8,684 bases of DNA from an uncultured Lachnospiraceae bacterium (lineage in GTDB: Bacteria > Bacillota > Clostridia > Lachnospirales > Lachnospiraceae), in NCBI GenBank assembly GCA_910585545.1, contig CAJUFN010000035.1:1-8684 (forward strand), in the 5' to 3' direction. Numbering within the stretch: position 1 is the stretch's first letter; every line of letters begins with the position of its first letter. This document shows positions 1-4,511 of the stretch, one piece after another. A model generated the notes under the pieces. That model was not told the DNA's origin and searched no databases. It saw only the letters and a program-made list of their open reading frames with translations. Made by a program: the position numbers and the translations under genes.

Positions 1-426
1 TTCCTCTGTCATGCCATTTGCATTTAACGGCTTATGCCATCTGGCCTCCGGATACGTCTTCTTTAGCTTTACAGCAAGTTTCAACGGTTTTGTGGCGCCG
101 CTTGTAGTAAATACAGCCGCATGTTTCCCGTTTAAATCCAGGGCATCTAACAGCGTCAGAACTACATTTGGCGCGGCTCCACACCAGACAGGGAACCCGA
201 TCATGAGACGGTCATATTTTTGTACGTCCGGAATCTCCATTGCAAGCTCTGGACGTGCTTTTGTAAGGATCTCTTTCATAGAGGTCAATACCGTCTTTCC
301 ATAAGACATCTCATAAGGTCTTTCCGGCTTAATTTCCACTAAGTCCGCCTTCTTTAGCCCCGCAATCTTCTCAGCGGCCGCTTTGGTTGTTCCTGTCTGC
401 GAAAAATAAATCACTAATGCAGCCAT
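1..426 (-). CDS. Flavodoxin-family protein, 3' end beyond window
   Basis: The first 142 residues of a flavodoxin-like FMN-binding protein, a small cytosolic electron carrier. The N-terminus MAALVIYFSQTGTTK is the first beta strand followed by the phosphate-binding loop SQTGTTK (residues 9-15). FPVWCGAAPN at about 76-85 is the second flavin-contacting loop, and VFTTSGAT at about 102-109 is the strand and loop that usually follow. The family resemblance is to the short flavodoxins (Flavodoxin_4/5 type) common in clostridia. The reading frame is open to base 1, so the C-terminus is not visible. The start ATG at 426 has an AAGGAG site (436-441) nine bases upstream that lies inside the end of the zinc-ribbon gene. 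Only two bases separate the two genes, so they are almost certainly co-transcribed from the promoter near 834-862. The electron partner is unknown. Confidence 0.93.
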   Translation of the reverse strand, partial: MAALVIYFSQTGTTKAAAEKIAGLKKADLVEIKPERPYEMSYGKTVLTSMKEILTKARPELAMEIPDVQKYDRLMIGFPVWCGAAPNVVLTLLDALDLNGKHAAVFTTSGATKPLKLAVKLKKTYPEARWHKPLNANGMTEE

Positions 427-428
427 AA

Positions 429-800
429 TCAAAATCTCCTTCCACATTTCGGGCAGTATTCAAACTCTTCCTGCGTCTCATATCCACAGTTTACGCATCT
501 TTTGACTCTGCTTTTGTATCCCGCCTGTACCTGTGTCAGATGTTCCGGCAGGATTTCTATCTTTTCTCCCCTTGCAATCTGCTTCCCAATCTCCGGCGCA
601 AGAGAATAAACCGTATTGCAGCAGGTACTTCGTACATAGTACTTTCTGCTCCATTTCAAACAGGGAATGAAAAACAGCGACAGACACATATAAGTCATGT
701 ACACCTGATATCTTCCATAAGAACCGCAGCGCGCACAAACCATCATCTGATTATAGTCAAAATCTTTTCTTCCCTGAGTAATTCCCATGATAAAAAACAT
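429..800 (-). CDS. Zinc-ribbon protein (zinc_ribbon_15-like)
   Basis: A 123-residue protein with two cysteine clusters. The N-terminus MFFIMGITQG, then CARC at 22-25, a hydrophobic LSLFFIPCLKW at 41-50, and TCCNTVY at 59-65 follow the layout of the zinc_ribbon_15 family (FFIMG start, CxxC, FFIP segment, cysteine pair). The second CxxC of that family appears here as adjacent C60-C61. A second ribbon closes the protein with CVNC at 102-105 and CPKC at 116-119. It probably binds one or two zinc ions; its partner is unknown. The start at 800 is chosen for an AGGGAGAAG site about nine bases upstream. It is first in a two-gene unit with the flavodoxin. The single hydrophobic patch is too short to argue strongly for a membrane segment. 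Confidence 0.88.
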   Translation of the reverse strand: MFFIMGITQGRKDFDYNQMMVCARCGSYGRYQVYMTYMCLSLFFIPCLKWSRKYYVRSTCCNTVYSLAPEIGKQIARGEKIEILPEHLTQVQAGYKSRVKRCVNCGYETQEEFEYCPKCGRRF

Positions 801-833
801 CTGCCTGCTTCTCCCTATCCATTGATAGCTTTT

Positions 834-862
834 ATTATAGGATTCCTTCTTTTAAAATGCAA
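834..862 (-). promoter_or_regulatory. Promoter for zinc-ribbon/flavodoxin unit
   Basis: On the minus strand, TTGCAT (862-857) and TATAAT (839-834) are separated by 17 bases, with the TATAAT box 33 bases before the start codon at 800. The -10 box is a full consensus match and the -35 box a partial one. This is the only good sigma-A type promoter in the 801-958 gap, which otherwise contains nothing I recognise. Confidence 0.7.
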
Positions 863-958
863 CCATATTCCCATCGTATCACTCCATTCCTTTCTGACTT
901 TCTGCCCGTATTTCCAACATCACAGCATTTTCCGTCCGAACATCAAATTCCTACATCT

Positions 959-1411
959 TCATTCATAAAAATCAATTTCCTTCCCATCCAGATACAGTTG
1001 AAAATGTTCCACATTATTTTTGATATCCCAGTCTTCCCTATACTCTTCGGTACGGAAGTCAATCTCACAGACCGGCTCATTTCGCTCCACACCCCTGCGG
1101 TTTAAATATACCGTAATCGTTAGCCCTCTTGGATAACCATTGATATCTGTAGAAAACCGGATGGTATGGAACGAATTTTCCCGGCACATCCGGACCACCT
1201 CACAGGCAAAGGTTTCCTTATCCTCAATCCGGTCACTATTTGCCACCACTTTTAAATACTGCCAGTTATCACTGGACATACTGCTTACCGCATCTGGGAT
1301 TCCTGTATGATTTTCTTCCCATTCCTCGGTGCCTTTCGTGCCATAGCATATCATACCTGCCACCATTAAAATCAGCAGGACATCTTCCATGAGCCGTTTC
1401 CATTTGTTCAT
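959..1411 (-). CDS. Membrane-anchored protein of unknown function
   Basis: A 150-residue protein with a short charged N-terminus (MNKWKRLMED), one hydrophobic segment VLLILMVAGMICYG at about 11-24, and a hydrophilic remainder of about 125 residues. With the positive residues at the N-terminus, the C-terminal part is predicted to lie outside the membrane. That part contains TIRFSTD, GLTITVYLNRRG and FQLYLDGKEIDFY, which look like consecutive beta strands. I do not recognise the family. ATG 1411 is preferred over an in-frame ATG at 1486 because GGAGGA lies about ten bases upstream of 1411, and because the longer form would begin inside the promoter region. The gene is divergent from the HTH regulator at 1531, and its promoter contains one of that regulator's putative operators. 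The regulator may therefore control it. Confidence 0.75.
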   Translation of the reverse strand: MNKWKRLMEDVLLILMVAGMICYGTKGTEEWEENHTGIPDAVSSMSSDNWQYLKVVANSDRIEDKETFACEVVRMCRENSFHTIRFSTDINGYPRGLTITVYLNRRGVERNEPVCEIDFRTEEYREDWDIKNNVEHFQLYLDGKEIDFYE

Positions 1412-1457
1412 TGCCTTGGTTCCTCCAATCGTTTTCTTACACATGAGAACATTGAAA

Positions 1458-1486
1458 ATCATAGCCCATTTTGTTCCTTTTTTCAA
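1458..1486 (-). promoter_or_regulatory. Promoter of membrane-anchored protein gene
   Basis: On the minus strand, TTGAAA (1486-1481) and TATGAT (1463-1458) are 17 bases apart, each one base from consensus. The first copy of the 15-bp operator repeat (1462-1476) lies across the spacer and -10 box, so a bound repressor would block this promoter. Confidence 0.7.
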
Positions 1487-1511
1487 TAGTCCATTTTGTT
1501 CTACATATAAT
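1462..1511 (+). promoter_or_regulatory. Tandem operator repeats and -10 box of first HTH regulator
   Basis: Two near-identical 15-bp direct repeats, TAGCCCATTTTGTTC (1462-1476) and TAGTCCATTTTGTTC (1487-1501), start 25 bases apart and differ at one base. Copy 2 is followed after four bases by TATAAT (1506-1511), the likely -10 of the plus-strand regulator gene; no good -35 box is seen. The same arrangement occurs upstream of the paralogue at 2988. Binding by the paralogous regulators is inference from this co-conservation. Confidence 0.7.
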
Positions 1512-1530
1512 AAACTTATGGAGGTATAAA

Positions 1531-1767
1531 ATGTTGGGAATAGATATAAGGCATATGAAAGACTTAAGAGAAGACCACGATTTAAGCCAAAAAGAACTGG
1601 CGAAGATTCTGAACCTCAGCCAGCGTTCATACTCGCATTATGAAAATGGAACCAGAAAAATTCCCCTTGATATCCTGGTCGCACTGGCAGATTTTTACGG
1701 ATGTTCCACGGACTATCTGCTGGGACGCACAAAGGGAAAGCGCAAACCACCCCCTCCGTCTGCATAG
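1531..1767 (+). CDS. Cro/C1-type HTH transcriptional regulator (paralogue 1)
   Basis: A 78-residue single-domain DNA-binding protein of the HTH_3/XRE class. Residues 8-65 form the five-helix domain: LSQKELAKILNLS is helix 2 and the turn, SQRSYSHYENGTRKIP carries the recognition helix and the family's typical YENG turn, and LDILVALADFYGCSTDYLLG is the end of the domain. There is no ligand or protease domain. By eye about 52 of the first 70 residues match the regulator at 2988, and the recognition region is nearly identical. The start at 1531 has GGAGG seven bases upstream; an earlier in-frame ATG at 1471 lies inside the operator repeats and is rejected. It is divergent from the membrane protein gene, with tandem operators between them, so autorepression and repression of that neighbour are likely. 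The C-terminal tail KGKRKPPPPSA is basic and proline-rich. Confidence 0.93.
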   Translation: MLGIDIRHMKDLREDHDLSQKELAKILNLSQRSYSHYENGTRKIPLDILVALADFYGCSTDYLLGRTKGKRKPPPPSA

Positions 1768-1769
1768 AA

Positions 1770-1803
1770 CAGGCATGGCAATCCCTTACATCTGCCATGC
1801 CTG
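1770..1803 (+). terminator. Hairpin terminator after first HTH regulator
   Basis: A perfect 11-bp inverted repeat, CAGGCATGGCA (1770-1780) and TGCCATGCCTG (1793-1803), with a 12-base loop, two bases after the regulator's stop codon. The downstream tail is only weakly T-rich, so termination may be inefficient. It belongs to the same GCATGG hairpin family as 3226-3265 and 4468-4495. Confidence 0.65.
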
Positions 1804-1862
1804 CATCTTTCCCCAATCAGATTTTTCGTATTGCTTTTTATTTCACCAATCCCGGCCATGAC

Positions 1863-1928
1863 CTAAAAGGCCCTTATTCTTTCTGTCAAAAAATTTACTG
1901 GATTTGCATTTCCATAATCCAATACCAT
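1863..1928 (-). CDS. Possible 21-residue small ORF
   Basis: In the gap between the first regulator and the small helical protein, the minus strand has ATG 1928 preceded by GGAGG (about 13 bases upstream) and a closer AGGA. It encodes MVLDYGNANPVNFLTERIRAF. The peptide has no membrane segment or other recognisable feature. The spacing is not ideal, and such short frames arise by chance, so this is a weak candidate. The rest of the gap 1804-1969 holds nothing I can identify. Confidence 0.2.
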   Translation of the reverse strand: MVLDYGNANPVNFLTERIRAF

Positions 1929-1969
1929 TCCTCAAATTTTCCTCCGGTCAGGATTTTGCTAATTATATT

Positions 1970-2290
1970 TTAAATGTGATAGTTCCCCAAAACATTCTGC
2001 CGCTTTTCCTCAGCTATCTGGATCCCGGTCAATACCCCCAGTCGGTTCAGCATCTTAACAGCATCCAGGACACCAGCTACATAACAAATGTCCTCGTACC
2101 GATTATGCGCCGTCTGTATACAGGTAATATAATCGTTTACCAGCATCCTCTGCTTCCTTTCCATCTCTAATTCCATATACCTCTCGTCAAGTTCCCTCTC
2201 GTCCTTACAATCCCTCAAATAAATTTCATCTGACATACCAAGTTCTTTTCGACTCTCATCCATGAATTGCCTCATACCCATGTCCATCAT
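1970..2290 (-). CDS. Small helical protein, 5' end out of frame with its RBS
   Basis: A 106-residue charged, predicted alpha-helical protein with no membrane segment. After a methionine-rich start (MMDMGMRQFMDESRKELG) come acidic/basic helices around ERELDERYMELEMERKQRML (about 32-51) and a more hydrophobic part DICYVAGVLDAVKMLNRLGVL (about 67-87). I cannot name the family. ATG 2290 has no Shine-Dalgarno sequence of its own. The strong AAAGGAGG lies seven bases before ATG 2310, which is in another frame and reads seven codons to a TGA overlapping ATG 2290. One extra A in the A6 run at 2290-2295 would fuse the two into MEQIMKKMMDMGMRQF. The gene may therefore be frameshifted, translated by slippage, or reached by termination-reinitiation. 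It is divergent from the HTH regulator at 2623. Confidence 0.7.
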   Translation of the reverse strand: MMDMGMRQFMDESRKELGMSDEIYLRDCKDERELDERYMELEMERKQRMLVNDYITCIQTAHNRYEDICYVAGVLDAVKMLNRLGVLTGIQIAEEKRQNVLGNYHI

Positions 2291-2310
2291 TTTTTCATAA
2301 TCTGTTCCAT
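2287..2310 (-). other. Seven-codon ORF with strong RBS, overlapping next start (ATGA)
   Basis: ATG 2310 has AAAGGAGG seven bases upstream and reads MEQIMKK then TGA (2289-2287). The TGA overlaps ATG 2290 as ATGA. The six A residues (2295-2290) before the stop are a plausible slippery site. This is most simply the displaced true N-terminus of the helical protein, but it could be a translationally coupled leader. Confidence 0.5.
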
Positions 2311-2338
2311 GTGTTTTCCTCCTTTGATTTTATGATGT

Positions 2339-2390
2339 GAAAGAAGTCAGATCAGACTTTTAAGAACTTACATTTCTATCTTAGATTTCT
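2339..2390 (+). repeat. 52-bp element, copy 1, possible operator
   Basis: Matches 2526-2577 at about 37 of 52 positions without gaps (counted by eye), including the 8-mer AGATTTCT at its right end and CTTA-ATTTCT in the middle. Its left arm is degenerate (AAAGAAGTCAGAT), but an internal AAGTC/GACTT inverted repeat is present. It overlaps the -10 region of the minus-strand promoter, where a repressor would act. Confidence 0.6.
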
Positions 2391-2407
2391 CTTATTATAC
2401 CTGTCAA
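2378..2407 (-). promoter_or_regulatory. Candidate promoter of the helical protein gene
   Basis: On the minus strand, a perfect TTGACA (2407-2402) is followed after 18 bases by TAAGAT (2383-2378), four of six matches to TATAAT. A TATAAT at 2399-2394 has no matching -35. The -10 box lies within the first 52-bp element. Confidence 0.45.
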
Positions 2408-2503
2408 TAAATTTCCTTCTACAAATACTACTCTTTTTCGACACTATCAGATAACGCCATTCTACATACGAAATCCAGAACAGGTGTAACAGAAAAGTTT
2501 CAT

Positions 2504-2524
2504 CAGGGAAATATATGTTCCCTG
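2504..2524. repeat. Inverted repeat CAGGGAA-N7-TTCCCTG
   Basis: A perfect 7-bp dyad with a 7-base AT spacer (2504-2510 and 2518-2524), ending just left of the second 52-bp element. The geometry fits a dimeric regulator site better than a terminator, as no T-run follows. Confidence 0.45.
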
Positions 2525-2525
2525 T

Positions 2526-2577
2526 GCAAGAAATCTAATCTGTTTTATAGGAGCTTATATTTCTGCATCAGATTTCT
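2526..2577 (+). repeat. 52-bp element, copy 2, with palindromic ends
   Basis: Second copy of the element at 2339-2390. Its ends form a perfect 9-bp inverted repeat, AAGAAATCT (2528-2536) and AGATTTCTT (2570-2578), 33 bases apart. It lies 45 bases upstream of the regulator start at 2623, so it is placed to control that gene. Confidence 0.6.
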
Positions 2578-2622
2578 TACACTGTAATTAAATATTTTTT
2601 GAAAAGAGGTATATTGTATATT

Positions 2623-2862
2623 ATGGAAACAAAAGATTATGGGTACATAAGGGTAAAACTGGATGAACTGCTAAAACAACGAAATCTTAGCAAAAACAAA
2701 CTGGCACATCGGGCAGAAATGCAAAGAACCCAGATTAATCACTACTGCAGGAACGAAATCTCAAGGCTTGACATAGTTGTTCTGGCAAGAATCTGTTCTA
2801 CGCTTGACTGTCGTATTGAAGATTTATTAGAATACATACCATCTACAAATAAAAATGATTAG
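2623..2862 (+). CDS. HTH regulator, HTH_26 (Cro/C1) type
   Basis: A 79-residue single-domain regulator. Residues 9-72, starting YIRVKLDELLKQRNLSKNKLAHRA and ending LARICSTLDCRIEDLLEY, match the HTH_26 pattern: an N-terminal helix, LSKNKLA as helix 2, the recognition helix MQRTQINHYC, and the closing LDCxIEDLLEY. It is clearly not a paralogue of the other two regulators, which carry YENG and STDYLLG. I take ATG 2623; AGAGG lies 13 bases upstream, which is long. An earlier in-frame TTG at 2599 precedes that site and has no site of its own. The gene is divergent from the small helical protein, and the shared gap with paired 52-bp elements suggests it regulates itself and that neighbour. The hairpin at 2868-2897 ends the unit. 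Confidence 0.88.
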   Translation: METKDYGYIRVKLDELLKQRNLSKNKLAHRAEMQRTQINHYCRNEISRLDIVVLARICSTLDCRIEDLLEYIPSTNKND

Positions 2863-2867
2863 ACATG

Positions 2868-2897
2868 GCTGCCGGGAGAAAACCTCCAGCAGCTTTT
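2868..2897 (+). terminator. Hairpin terminator after HTH_26 regulator
   Basis: GCTGC (2868-2872) pairs with GCAGC (2889-2893), and GGAG with CTCC inside it, around a short A-rich loop with a small internal mismatch. TTTT follows directly. It sits five bases after the stop codon. Confidence 0.65.
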
Positions 2898-2915
2898 AAA
2901 AACAATCCATTTCTT

Positions 2916-2965
2916 TAGTCCATATTGTTCCAAAACAAGGTAGTCCAATCTGTTCTGCATATAAT
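2916..2965 (+). promoter_or_regulatory. Tandem operator repeats and -10 box of third HTH regulator
   Basis: TAGTCCATATTGTTC (2916-2930) and TAGTCCAATCTGTTC (2941-2955) begin 25 bases apart and match the pair at 1462-1501 in sequence and spacing. CATATAAT follows, with TATAAT at 2960-2965, as at the first cassette. The repeated spacing at two paralogous genes is strong evidence for a functional operator. Confidence 0.72.
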
Positions 2966-2987
2966 TCTTTACAGGAGGGCGAAGAAT

Positions 2988-3209
2988 ATGGCTGCGGTAG
3001 ATATTACACGTATTAAGGGGTTACGGGAAGATTCCGATGTCAAGCAGAAAGAACTGGCAGATGCCCTTGGTGTCAGTCAGAGGGCCTATTCCCATTATGA
3101 AAACGGAACCAGAAAAATTCCTCTTGATATCCTGGTTGCACTGGCTGAATATTATGGCTGCTCCACGGATTACCTGTTAGGCAGGACAAAGAAAAAAGAG
3201 CTTGATTAA
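2988..3209 (+). CDS. Cro/C1-type HTH transcriptional regulator (paralogue 2)
   Basis: A 73-residue single-domain HTH_3/XRE regulator, paralogue of the protein at 1531. VKQKELADALGVS is helix 2 and the turn; SQRAYSHYENGTRKIP is the recognition region, differing there from paralogue 1 only by A for S; LDILVALAEYYGCSTDYLLG closes the domain. ATG 2988 has AGGAGGG about nine bases upstream; an in-frame ATG at 2925 lies inside the operator repeats and is rejected. The gene follows its own promoter and operators and ends in a strong terminator at 3226-3265, so it is monocistronic. Because the recognition helices are nearly the same and the operators match, the two paralogues probably cross-regulate. 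What it controls besides itself is not visible. Confidence 0.93.
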   Translation: MAAVDITRIKGLREDSDVKQKELADALGVSQRAYSHYENGTRKIPLDILVALAEYYGCSTDYLLGRTKKKELD

Positions 3210-3225
3210 CAGTTCCTAAACACAG

Positions 3226-3265
3226 AAAAAGCATGGAAATCCTTTCAGACTGCCATGCTTTTTTT
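3226..3265 (+). terminator. Rho-independent terminator after third HTH regulator
   Basis: AAAAAGCATGG (3226-3236) and CCATGCTTTTT (3253-3263) form an 11-bp stem with a 16-base loop, followed by more T, so the T-run is seven long. It also has an A-run on the other side and could work in both directions. It is related in sequence to the hairpin after the first regulator. Confidence 0.85.
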
Positions 3266-3289
3266 CATTCGTGTTGCTTTTCCAGGCTG

Positions 3290-3338
3290 CATCCCTTTTT
3301 AGGGATGTGCATAATATAGGACTTTTTATCAATTATGC
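3290..3338. repeat. Two adjacent hairpins before the Rpn remnant
   Basis: CATCCC (3290-3295) and GGGATG (3302-3307) form a 6-bp stem with a T-rich loop. GCATAAT (3309-3315) and ATTATGC (3332-3338) form a 7-bp stem with a 16-base loop. They lie downstream of the minus-strand remnant and might include its old terminator or an element end. No function can be assigned. Confidence 0.35.
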
Positions 3339-3374
3339 GCACATGGCAACTAATTTTCCTTCAACGATATCTGT

Positions 3375-3599
3375 TTATTTCTTTAATCCATTGACATATT
3401 GAACCTGTTCAGATTCCGGGATTTTAAGTGCTGTCATTGCCTGCTCTGCACTCCAATCCATGCTTTCCATCAGGTTTTTGATAGACGACAGGATTCCTTC
3501 TTTGATCCCTTTTTCTTCTATTCCTTTACTCAAATTGCACATTAAGAGCACCTCACTTTCTAACTCCCTTGTCATTTTAATATTGAAATCATTCTGCAC
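3375..3599 (-). pseudogene. C-terminal remnant of Rpn-family nuclease/transposase-like gene
   Basis: A 74-codon frame resembling the C-terminal tail of Rpn (PD-(D/E)XK, PDDEXK_2) proteins of clostridia: FNIKMTRELESEVLLMCNLSKG, then the characteristic GIEEKGIKEGI stretch, and a helical end with MTALKIPE. Full-length relatives are usually about 250-350 residues, with the nuclease domain at the N-terminus; none of it is present. The frame is closed by a TAG at 3609-3611 just upstream, and ATG 3599 has no ribosome binding site. It is therefore most likely a decayed fragment. The adjoining AT-rich gene at 3619-4314 begins just where the missing part would be. Family assignment rests on recognising the tail only. 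Confidence 0.65.
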
Positions 3600-3618
3600 A
3601 GCTTTAATCTATCTTGAA

Positions 3619-4314
3619 CTATGTCAGGTTCATATCTTTAAAAATTTTTGTATAATTATAACCGAATACTGTAAATAACTCAAAATTACATTTTAAATCC
3701 AAATCAATACTTTTTAAGAGAAACAGCACATCATGATTACCACCAGATTTTGACATTTCCAAATTATGTGGTATATTTCCATGATTGAAAATTATTTCAT
3801 CCAATTTCTCTATTTTTCTTTTCAATTCTTTATACAATTCTAGCGTAAGAAGATCTCTAAGTATAGATGAAACTTGAGAAATAATATATTCATGTGCATG
3901 TAGCATTTCATGTAATATAACAGGTTTACTATGAATATACTGTTTATCAATTGTTATTTTTCGATTATGTATTTCTGTAGTTCCACCACATTCTTTAAGA
4001 TTCGCACTACATATCCGAAAATAAAACCCATCTAAACTTAATGATTCAGAGTCTTCTCTAAAACTTACATATGGCGATTCTATATATTTTCGCATATAAG
4101 ATCTTTTAGATAAACACATATCATAAAAATATTCTTCGTACTCTAACACCTTCATATGCAAATTAAATATTTCTTCCGATTGATTTTCAAACCAATCGGA
4201 ATATCTTCGTTGCAAAATGTCATGATTCTCCAAAACATCTGTGTATATTTGATATAATATCTTATCATCCGTCACTTGCTTTATTGATGAAATAAGTTTT
4301 TCTTTAATATCCAT
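3619..4314 (-). CDS. Putative HEXXH zinc metalloprotein, AT-rich
   Basis: A 231-residue protein of no family I recognise. The key feature is KPVILHEMLHAHEYIIS: HEMLH at about 135-139 is the HEXXH zinc-binding and catalytic motif, sitting in a hydrophobic helix as in zincin peptidases, with a Glu three residues later. The preceding TTEIHNRKITIDKQYI is the strand usually found before such a helix. The N-terminal third is helical and charged; the C-terminal third has no clear metal ligand, though H and D occur in GGNHDVLF. No signal peptide is seen, so it should be cytosolic. ATG 4314 has AGGAG ten bases and AAAGG five bases upstream; a GTG start at 4362 has none. Base composition is clearly lower in GC than the operon to the right, suggesting separate acquisition. 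It has its own promoter at 4371-4400. Peptidase activity is inference. Confidence 0.72.
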   Translation of the reverse strand: MDIKEKLISSIKQVTDDKILYQIYTDVLENHDILQRRYSDWFENQSEEIFNLHMKVLEYEEYFYDMCLSKRSYMRKYIESPYVSFREDSESLSLDGFYFRICSANLKECGGTTEIHNRKITIDKQYIHSKPVILHEMLHAHEYIISQVSSILRDLLTLELYKELKRKIEKLDEIIFNHGNIPHNLEMSKSGGNHDVLFLLKSIDLDLKCNFELFTVFGYNYTKIFKDMNLT

Positions 4315-4370
4315 TATACCTTTACTCCTATATTTTACACTTCTGTAGATATTTTTCATCACTTCATATC

Positions 4371-4400
4371 ATTATATTATTACTCTGAATACAATTTCAA
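4371..4400 (-). promoter_or_regulatory. Promoter of the HEXXH protein gene
   Basis: On the minus strand, TTGAAA (4400-4395) and a perfect TATAAT (4376-4371) are 18 bases apart, 57 bases before the start codon at 4314. This supports transcription independent of the four-gene operon upstream. Confidence 0.65.
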
Positions 4401-4467
4401 GCTTCTATATCGCCAAAATTTATTTTTTAACATTTCAGATTATCTTCTTATACTGTCTTTTTAATAG

Positions 4468-4495
4468 AGCATGGCAACCCTTTTATTGCCATGCT
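4468..4495. repeat. GCATGG hairpin, third copy
   Basis: AGCATGGCAA (4468-4477) and TTGCCATGCT (4486-4495) form a perfect 10-bp stem with an 8-base loop. It resembles the hairpins after the two paralogous regulators in sequence and in plus-strand orientation, but no regulator gene precedes it. It is 16 bases past the end of the four-gene operon, so it may act as that operon's terminator, although no T-run follows on the minus strand. Confidence 0.6.
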
Positions 4496-4511
4496 TACAT
4501 ACTAATTCTTT

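Larger units (their letters stand above)
2311..2622. promoter_or_regulatory. 312-bp divergent regulatory region without a gene
   Basis: This gap separates the minus-strand helical protein and the plus-strand regulator at 2623. It is AT-rich and has no coding frame with a ribosome binding site. It holds two related 52-bp elements (2339-2390 and 2526-2577), a minus-strand promoter at 2378-2407 and an inverted repeat at 2504-2524. The layout suggests shared control of both divergent genes, probably by the regulator at 2623. Confidence 0.55.

Noticed and set aside
540..1105. Plus-strand frames at 540-968 and 857-1105
   Set aside because: They lie antisense to the zinc-ribbon and membrane protein genes or in the gap between them, and have no ribosome binding site or recognisable domain.
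1471..1530. Longer first HTH regulator starting at ATG 1471
   Set aside because: The extra 20 residues would be encoded by the operator repeats and the -10 box; ATG 1531 has GGAGG seven bases upstream.
1531..3209. Toxin-antitoxin pairs among the small genes
   Set aside because: None of the small proteins next to the HTH regulators shows a known toxin fold or active-site motif, and each neighbour is divergent rather than in a bicistronic unit.
4315..4362. Longer HEXXH protein from GTG 4362
   Set aside because: There is no ribosome binding site before it, and it would start close to the -10 box; ATG 4314 has AGGAG and AAAGG sites.
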